Shown one piece after another: positions 58,174 to 64,000 of a stretch of 64,000 nucleotides of DNA (position 1 is its first letter; each line of letters begins with the position of its first letter). Position numbers and translations under genes: made by a program. The DNA lies in NCBI GenBank assembly GCA_023159155.1, contig JAJNNX010000037.1, positions 248,001 through 312,000 on the forward strand. The letters run 5' to 3'. The notes beneath the pieces were generated by a model, which was not told where the DNA came from, did no database searches, and worked only from the letters and a program-made list of their open reading frames with translations. Source of the DNA: Ustulina deusta. Lineage: Eukaryota; Ascomycota; Sordariomycetes; Xylariales; Xylariaceae.

Positions 58174-60288
58174 ATGGGAGCACAACAGTCAAAGGAAGCT
58201 CGCCCCGAGCCGGAATTGGAAACAGCACACTCCGGCGTGCCGGGGAATGGGAATACTGCATCACCTGATATAGGCCGCGAAGAAGGAACAGAGGCTGTGA
58301 TGCAGCACCGAAGCCCTTCACTAGTAACTAATACCCTCCCTCTCCCAACCTCCCCCTCGCCGTCAACGGTTTTCGGAAGTAACGAATATCCTAATGACGG
58401 TAAATGCCCTAAAACGCCAACCACCCCGAACTCGTCGGATGATGGTGAGGACCTAGTCACACTACTCCGCAAGTATCGGAAATGCCGTGGTACAGATGAA
58501 AAAACAAGCCGAGGAATATTTCGGCCTAGCTGGAAGCCAATCAGCTTCCGGCTGCGGACACACCTGGAGACTCATGAAAACGAGCTCCAAAAACCCGGAC
58601 GGCTTGCTTCACCACCCAAGGCCCGAAAGCGCTCACGCTCGGTAGATAGTAGCGAGAATCGAGTCGATGCCCGGACGACAAAACGGCGTACCCAAAGTAC
58701 CTCTGCTCCTGATAAAATCAAGAAAGTCCCTCCTCAACCTCCGCACAAAGTCTCATTTTCCTCCAGCAGCGACCGAGGGGGGTCGGGCGAGAATAGCCAG
58801 AGGCGCAGGTTCGACGTCTATCAGACTGGCTCGTTGGCCAAACTCCCGAATAGTGTAACGAAAAGCAGAATCGCCACTCCTCGAGTTGCCCCTCGGCTCT
58901 CATTGTCCCATGATAATCAAATAAGGCACGCAAAAGCGGACAACCGAGGACAAATATCTGATATTCAGAGAGTCAAATTCCAGACAACAACCCCCAATAC
59001 TATCAATAAAAACATATTAGCTCCCTTTCAAGCTGCTCGGGAGCCCGCCACCCATTCCAATATCAAGTTTGCTGGATCGAGAGTTTATCAAGATGGAAAT
59101 TTGACACCAAGAATTCAGCCTAATGGAGAACATGGAATTCACATCCAGAAACAACCCAAAAGGTCTCACACCGCTAAAAACAACAAGCTTGCCCCTTTTC
59201 GTCGTGGAAACCGCAACTTCCTAGTTCACCCCGACAGTGTGCGTGAGTCGGATATTCCAGAAGAGCCTCAGCAAAGCAAATATGTTGTTTCTAAGATCGA
59301 TTCCGGAGGAATCCTCGATGCTCGTCCATCCACTATCTCGGAACCGAGAGTACAAACCGATCGTGATGCAAACCAGCTCGCTCGCCAGGCACCAGCACAC
59401 ATTCGCCGCCAACCTGACAATTTCTTCCAGATGCCGCACGACCTTGTTGAGGAGTGCGAATCACCACTCAAGAAACAGCTCCAAAGCCGACAACGCCCTC
59501 CCGAAACCGTAGTCCCAGAGTCCAAATTCGCGTACACGATCAATGGAGTCCACAGCGTGGATATCACACCAGACAACAAAGATAAGAGAGAAAGGGTTTT
59601 CGCCGATCGCAAGCAGGCCAACGAATATCTGGATAAGATCACTAGTCCGGGGAGTGTTATTGGTAACCTTGGCACGATCGTTAGCCGGACCATTACTCTA
59701 GAAGGTCCGGCACAATTGCTGAAGGTAGACATCGCGTTGAGCAACAACAAGCACTATCTCCTGTGGGTGGAGAGAAGCGTGGTCGTGCTCGGAAATCTCA
59801 AATGCGAAATGCGCAGACAAAAACAGTGGAAGCCTAACCCGCGGCTGAAGATCCCGCACTATGTCGTTACATGCGATTTGATCACGTATGAGACTAGTCC
59901 TGTTACTCGCTGCGATCAAGATGACGACGACGACGCCGTCAGTCTTTCAAGCCAAGACATTGGATTGGGATCTTGCGGGACGAACGTTGAACTACGTATT
60001 GAGAAGCTTCCTCTTGCGACCTTTACCTTTCGCGAGATGGCCAACAAATACGCGGGAAACTTGTTCCTCGAGACGTCGAAAGTCACGTTTCCTGAGCGTT
60101 CTGATGTTCTTTGGTGGGAACGTACTGCTCTGCCTAAACATAAGGAGGCGGTGGCAGGCGCTCGTAGACCTGATGGTCTGTATGAGCTCGCGATGGATGT
60201 TGACTACATGAGTGCTCGGCTAGGCTGGAATCAGATCTTGGTGCACGTGCACGAAGTTGATGACATGGGTGGGCCGGTGAATTTCTGA
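58174..60288 (+). CDS. 704-aa protein with N-myristoylation-type start, function unknown
   Basis: A single exon of 704 residues starting MGAQQSKE, a classical N-myristoylation signal (Gly2, Ser6, Lys7). This supports the ATG at 58174 over the in-frame TTG upstream. Residues 2 to about 440 are Ser/Pro/Arg-rich and likely disordered, with basic patches (RKRSRS, TKRRTQS). From about 448 to the end the sequence looks folded (YTINGVHSVDITPDNKDKRE, then LLKVDIALSNNKHYLLWVER and RIEKLPLATFTFREMANKYA), with an acidic DQDDDDDA loop. A membrane-anchored scaffold is plausible. I recall similar hypothetical proteins in filamentous fungi but no name. Confidence 0.7.
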   Translation: MGAQQSKEARPEPELETAHSGVPGNGNTASPDIGREEGTEAVMQHRSPSLVTNTLPLPTSPSPSTVFGSNEYPNDGKCPKTPTTPNSSDDGEDLVTLLRKYRKCRGTDEKTSRGIFRPSWKPISFRLRTHLETHENELQKPGRLASPPKARKRSRSVDSSENRVDARTTKRRTQSTSAPDKIKKVPPQPPHKVSFSSSSDRGGSGENSQRRRFDVYQTGSLAKLPNSVTKSRIATPRVAPRLSLSHDNQIRHAKADNRGQISDIQRVKFQTTTPNTINKNILAPFQAAREPATHSNIKFAGSRVYQDGNLTPRIQPNGEHGIHIQKQPKRSHTAKNNKLAPFRRGNRNFLVHPDSVRESDIPEEPQQSKYVVSKIDSGGILDARPSTISEPRVQTDRDANQLARQAPAHIRRQPDNFFQMPHDLVEECESPLKKQLQSRQRPPETVVPESKFAYTINGVHSVDITPDNKDKRERVFADRKQANEYLDKITSPGSVIGNLGTIVSRTITLEGPAQLLKVDIALSNNKHYLLWVERSVVVLGNLKCEMRRQKQWKPNPRLKIPHYVVTCDLITYETSPVTRCDQDDDDDAVSLSSQDIGLGSCGTNVELRIEKLPLATFTFREMANKYAGNLFLETSKVTFPERSDVLWWERTALPKHKEAVAGARRPDGLYELAMDVDYMSARLGWNQILVHVHEVDDMGGPVNF

Positions 60289-61020
60289 GCTTTATAACGG
60301 CATACTGGGAAAGACTTAAAATCTCAAGGTTTCTAGCTGCTTAGTGCAGGGGTAGGGGGTGAGGACATCTGGCCGCTGTCTTGGTTTCGGGGTCCATTCC
60401 ACAATACTCTCGAAGCGAAATGGACAGAGTGAGTAAATTCAATATAGGGGCACTTACCTTGCCCTTATCTATGGAGTTAGGCCGAACTTACACTTCCAAG
60501 CACAATTACCAGGTTAGCTATATGGGCACTCTCTTGATCATAATATAACGCAATTGAATTCAACGATTAAACTAAAAAGGTGGTGATGGGTGTCTGTTTC
60601 ACCCGAGAGTTTTAGCAAACTTGATGGGCGTTGACTTTGTAAGTCTATCTTAGCCCACACACACCCATCCGCACATTCAATAGATAATCCCTCTTATCAA
60701 TTGTTTTCAATGACTCAGCCACTTGAATATGCGAGCTCTCGAAACGCTCTGTAATATGCTAGGACATCCGTTTCTGCCGGTCTGGCCTGTTGCTCCCCTT
60801 CACTCTACATGGTTTGAGCACCGTGTAAATCAGGTCTTAATCGAAATCCATAGCTCGACTGTCTCGTTTATAGAAGAATTAGGCAGGGGTTTACTCTTTC
60901 GCCCATCACTGAAGACAGAGGTGAAGCGGTGTTTAGGCTTAGCCGACGTCAATCACCTAAGACTAGAGTACTCGTGCATTGAACGACCTAAACCAAATAT
61001 TTGATTTCTTGTTCTAATCA
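60289..61020. other. Intergenic with copy 1 of a diverged direct repeat
   Basis: 60423-60575 is a diverged copy of 61150-61310 (shared words GTGAGTA, CTTACCTTG/CTCACCTTG, CTTCCAAGCA, TCATAAT). The frame at 60723-61004 has no signature. Confidence 0.45.
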
Positions 61021-61650
61021 TATCCCTGCAGCTTGGATCTTCGAATGGAATTCCACAAACGATCGGCTTTTAGACTGTGAACCCCTGTCTTCTAGTCTAT
61101 TCTATTTGTGGGCTAGACTCTATGAGGACACAGTAACTTGGGCAGTGAAGTGAACAATGTGAGTAGACTCAGTTATATAAGGGGGTACTCACCTTGCTCT
61201 CGTACAAGTAGAGAGACCATACCTCCGCTTCCAAGCATACATACGTAATTTTTCAGCTGGGAAGCTAATGGATCATAATTCATAATAGGATGCCATTAAA
61301 ATCAACGGGATTAATACTAGCTAAAAGGAATGAATTGTGATGATCCAGTACAGAGAGGTAGCCCGATTCATACCTAGTATTGACTACCTCCATGTATACA
61401 CCGAGTTGTATAGCCACAAGGTGGCTGTACAGTTCCTTGTCCAGCCACTTCATACTCCACCCACTCTGCTTCGCTGCTGTACTTAGAAAGAAACCATCAC
61501 CTAAAACAAACGCCGCTGTCAAGGGTCCGCTTCCTTCGGGGAATATTGTGCGGGGATGGCGCTGAAGCTGTATACGCATAAGAGCCACTTTGCCAGACCG
61601 GTCATTGTAGTGGAACTTCGTTTCTCGCTCTGCGTGCAGTCAAAGCTGAC
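61021..61650 (-). pseudogene. Possible decayed multi-exon gene, unidentified
   Basis: On the minus strand coding-like pieces can be followed. The first, about 61640-61380, has GPLTAAFVLGDGFFLSTAAK and SMKWLDKELYSHLVAIQLGV, ending at a GTATGA donor. A short piece with YVCMLGSGGMVSLLVREQ (about 61250-61195) ends at a GTGAGT donor. The last has DRLWNSIRRSKLQGYD before a TAG (about 61070-61022). A TGA precedes the first piece and the last junction is out of phase, so it is probably a relic. The second piece recurs more degraded in the 60423-60575 copy. Confidence 0.3.
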
Positions 61651-63037
61651 AGCCACCAAGGCGTAGTGAACACGGAGCTGGCAAACGCGTCTTCAGCTTT
61701 CATAACCTAGAGAAGCACCTAGAATTAGAACCCAACTTTGTGTAATCATACTTGCGTATATATAAGTCAGATCTGAATTCATTGATTCACTCACTCACTG
61801 CGACGCTCGGCGTGGCATCGAAACAAGGGAAAAGCCGATCATATCCAGCGCGTATATCACACAGGTTTCAGCCACAATACTCAATGCAAGAAGGTTGAGG
61901 GCTGAATGTGCCCAAATGCGCCAAGTTAGTCCCCCCCCCCCTGCAAGCTAGTCATGGGCTGTGCAAGACGATGTTACTCATTCCCCAGCACCCAAGTTTC
62001 AAGCTGAGGTTTGTTGTATCGTTCAGTCCAATGATCGTGGTCGCTGCGATGCAAGCTTGCCATGTTGTATAGTCAGAAGGGGATTCCAGCTTTGCTATTA
62101 CGGTCTAATAGCTACCCATTCGTATAATTCGCGCGAAATTTTGGCTGAAGTATCGGGGAGCCAGGCCGGAACGTGTTTTCTAGTTCTATTTTCCATGTTT
62201 AGCTATGCGCTATTACGATGCTCCGAGGGTTAGAAAGAACTGCGGTACTCCCCTCCCAATACAAGTGTAAATTGCCCAAGCCTAGACAGCCTGCTCGACC
62301 TGAGATAATCACGTCCAGCTCTTCTTGGCAACCCCGTTCCATGGAAACCGTGTGGTGCTTGAGTCACGTTTGTCTCCAGCTGTCGTAATGTTACCGCGCG
62401 CTTTTAACGAAGGATTCGGAGCCTGGTAAGGTGTGTACGGACCTATAAAAGCGCTGAGATACCGGTACCTGTTTTATCTGCAGGCTGGAAAGGCCACTCT
62501 ATCGGGCCAACAGTAAACCTAATTAGTGGCCTAGTGAGGCTCAGATACAATGGTATGAACGCCTCGAAGGGCGCACGTAGGCTAGTACGTACCTATTTGT
62601 TATGATAAGTAATCGTGATTTTATCTATCTTTTTTTGACTACAATGCGACCATACGAAATGGGAGAATTTAGCAATTATTTTTAGAAGGAGTATCTAATC
62701 ATCGGATTCTTCAAGATAAATGGTGCAGATTGAGGCTTACAAGGTATATAGCCAAGGACCCTGCATTCTGCAGGGGATGATGCACTGGTTTATGCAAGAT
62801 AACAATTGTTGGTAAGAGGGTTCGCCCTCCAACACAATTTATCATGTTTTCAGGATTGCGGTGGCTGCCGGAAGGAAGACCGTCACATGTAATCCCCTCC
62901 AGGTAGCTGACTCCTGCATCTAACCCCCCCGTTCAATAAGTTGCCTTCTATCGATATATAACGAGTAAGGTTTTCTGCAATGGATTTTCTTTTAGAGTTG
63001 CAGTGCCGCATGTTTCCTCCGCATTTCTCTCGAATGC
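61651..63037. other. Intergenic upstream of the dynamin-like gene
   Basis: Contains a run of ten C at about 61930-61941. The frame at 61961-62233 lacks domain content. No supportable gene. Confidence 0.4.
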
Positions 63038-63045
63038 TATATAAA
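63038..63045 (+). promoter_or_regulatory. TATA box of the dynamin-like gene
   Basis: TATATAAA, 72 nt before the ATG at 63118, a normal distance for a short fungal leader. Confidence 0.55.
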
Positions 63046-63117
63046 TTCCAAATTCCAATTTCTGTTTATTGAACGGTTACCTCTTATTACTTTGTTTGAT
63101 CCGAAATCACCTTCATT

Positions 63118-64000
63118 ATGTCTTCCACCACAGACGACGCATCTTCTCCATCGACACCTCCCTCGTCGCTGAGCGACACGGAGAATACGCCGAGTCCTGA
63201 AGATCCTACTGGCGATTCCATCCCAGAAAACCCGTTCGACAACGAGAGTAGCAGGATTCTATTTGACGCTGTAGACCAGTTGCAACATTGTGGCGCAAGT
63301 CGCCATGTCGCCACACCGCAGGTATGAGATTTATTACCTTTCATCCTATCAACCTTCTTCGTCTAATTTCTTGGCACGTAGCTAGTCATTGTCGGAGGCC
63401 AATCTACAGGAAAGTCGTCTCTGCTCCAGAGCTTGACTGATATCCCTTTCCCTGTGGGTACTGGGTGCTGTACTCGATTTGCCACTCGTATCGTATCAAA
63501 GCGAACGGCGCCCGGCACACCCAATCGGTTTAAGATTACTATCATAGAACCTGAAGTCAAAGTCGAAGGCTTTGTATACCCTCTGGACAATGATTACAAA
63601 GACTATGTGCACATGGGTGAAACCCTAAGTGCTGATGAGTTTGAGGTTGTGATGAACGAGGTGAGCATACTTCCTGTCTATATTATTTGCAAAACCCTCA
63701 CTAGTTCAATAGGTTTCAAGTAATTACATGGGAATTAAAAGTGGCAAAGGGCCTGACAAGAAGAATTTTGCTACCCAAGTTCTCCGCGTGGAACTCTCCG
63801 GGCCGGGCCGATCTTACTTCAGCATAGTCGACATACCGGGTCTCTTCGTCAACCCAGATACTGTGAATGAAGGCGAAATGCACGGTATCAAAAGTATGAT
63901 TGTTGAATATATGAAGAAACCGGAGAATTTTGTAATGTAAGTTTGTGTCTACCGAGTAAGTTTGAAACTTACATATCTTACCATCTCTTAGCTGCGTCGC
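63118..64000 (+). CDS. Dynamin-like GTPase (5' part; runs off the right edge)
   Basis: Exons 63118-63321, 63382-63660, 63713-63936 and 63992 onward close in phase. The first 50 residues are Ser/Pro/Asp-rich. The GTPase domain follows, with P-loop VGGQSTGKSSLLQSLTDI (G1), FPVGTGCCTRFAT (switch I) and VDIPGLF (G3, DxxG) followed by KSMIVEYMKKPENFVICVA. The spacing and the conserved dynamin-type PVGTG..TR block identify a dynamin superfamily protein of the fungal Mx/Vps1-related type. GGQSTGKSS replaces the GDQSSGKSS of Vps1, as is common in the accessory dynamin-like proteins of filamentous fungi. Such proteins act on membranes or in defence; which one is unknown. The stalk and GED lie outside the window. 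Confidence 0.9.

Noticed and set aside
60723..61004. 93-codon plus-strand frame
   Set aside because: Lies opposite a decayed minus-strand gene-like region and shows no family motif.
1..64000. CRISPR arrays, bacterial operons or rRNA genes
   Set aside because: No regularly spaced repeats, no bacterial ribosome-binding pattern and no rRNA-like sequence were seen; the window is eukaryotic.

Overview
The window is nuclear DNA of a filamentous ascomycete (Pezizomycotina, probably a Sordariomycete). The genes are split by short GT-AG introns of 44 to about 170 nt. They include typical fungal housekeeping genes (coronin, FACT subunit Pob3, septation protein Bud4, cytosolic leucyl-tRNA synthetase, DEAD-box helicase Dbp9), and the spacers are AT-rich and carry many TACCTAGGTA-like words. 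I rebuilt spliced models by reading donor and acceptor sites and checking that the phases close, so most coordinates below are full gene spans with exon limits in the evidence text.

Layout. 1-24.2 kb is a conserved housekeeping block: coronin (partial, -), a small secreted SnoaL-like protein with a 17-nt microexon (-), POB3 (+), BUD4 (-), an FAD monooxygenase (-), LeuRS (+) and DBP9 (+). 24.2-33.3 kb is AT-rich and degraded. It holds a decayed membrane-protein gene, a coding remnant, a membrane protein with a fungal-luciferase-type C-terminal domain (-), a MITE with TA target duplications, and a small conserved Rossmann-like gene (+). 33.3-54.7 kb is the accessory island. It has a 1665-aa DUF6603-type protein (-), a divergent 1418-aa protein (+), a 317-aa beta-propeller lectin-like protein (-), a 1238-aa intronless protein (+), and a 476-aa protein with the CxE and PCxxC motifs of the deaminase fold (+). 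55.3-57.1 kb is a broken 5-oxoprolinase gene (-). 57.7-60.3 kb holds a tight tandem pair: an 89-aa protein and a 704-aa protein with an N-myristoylation-type start (+). 60.3-63.1 kb is a spacer with decayed duplicated sequence. 63.1 kb to the right edge is the start of a dynamin-like GTPase (+).

The most interesting part is the 33-54.7 kb island. Three very large beta-rich proteins without signal peptides, which resemble (from memory, not a search) bacterial hypothetical families more than fungal ones, sit in two divergent pairs with a lectin-like protein. A deaminase-fold protein lies next to them. The organisation suggests a co-inherited multi-protein assembly acquired from bacteria, but its function is unknown and this is inference. 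The luciferase-domain membrane protein at 28.4-29.6 kb is a second, independent point of interest.
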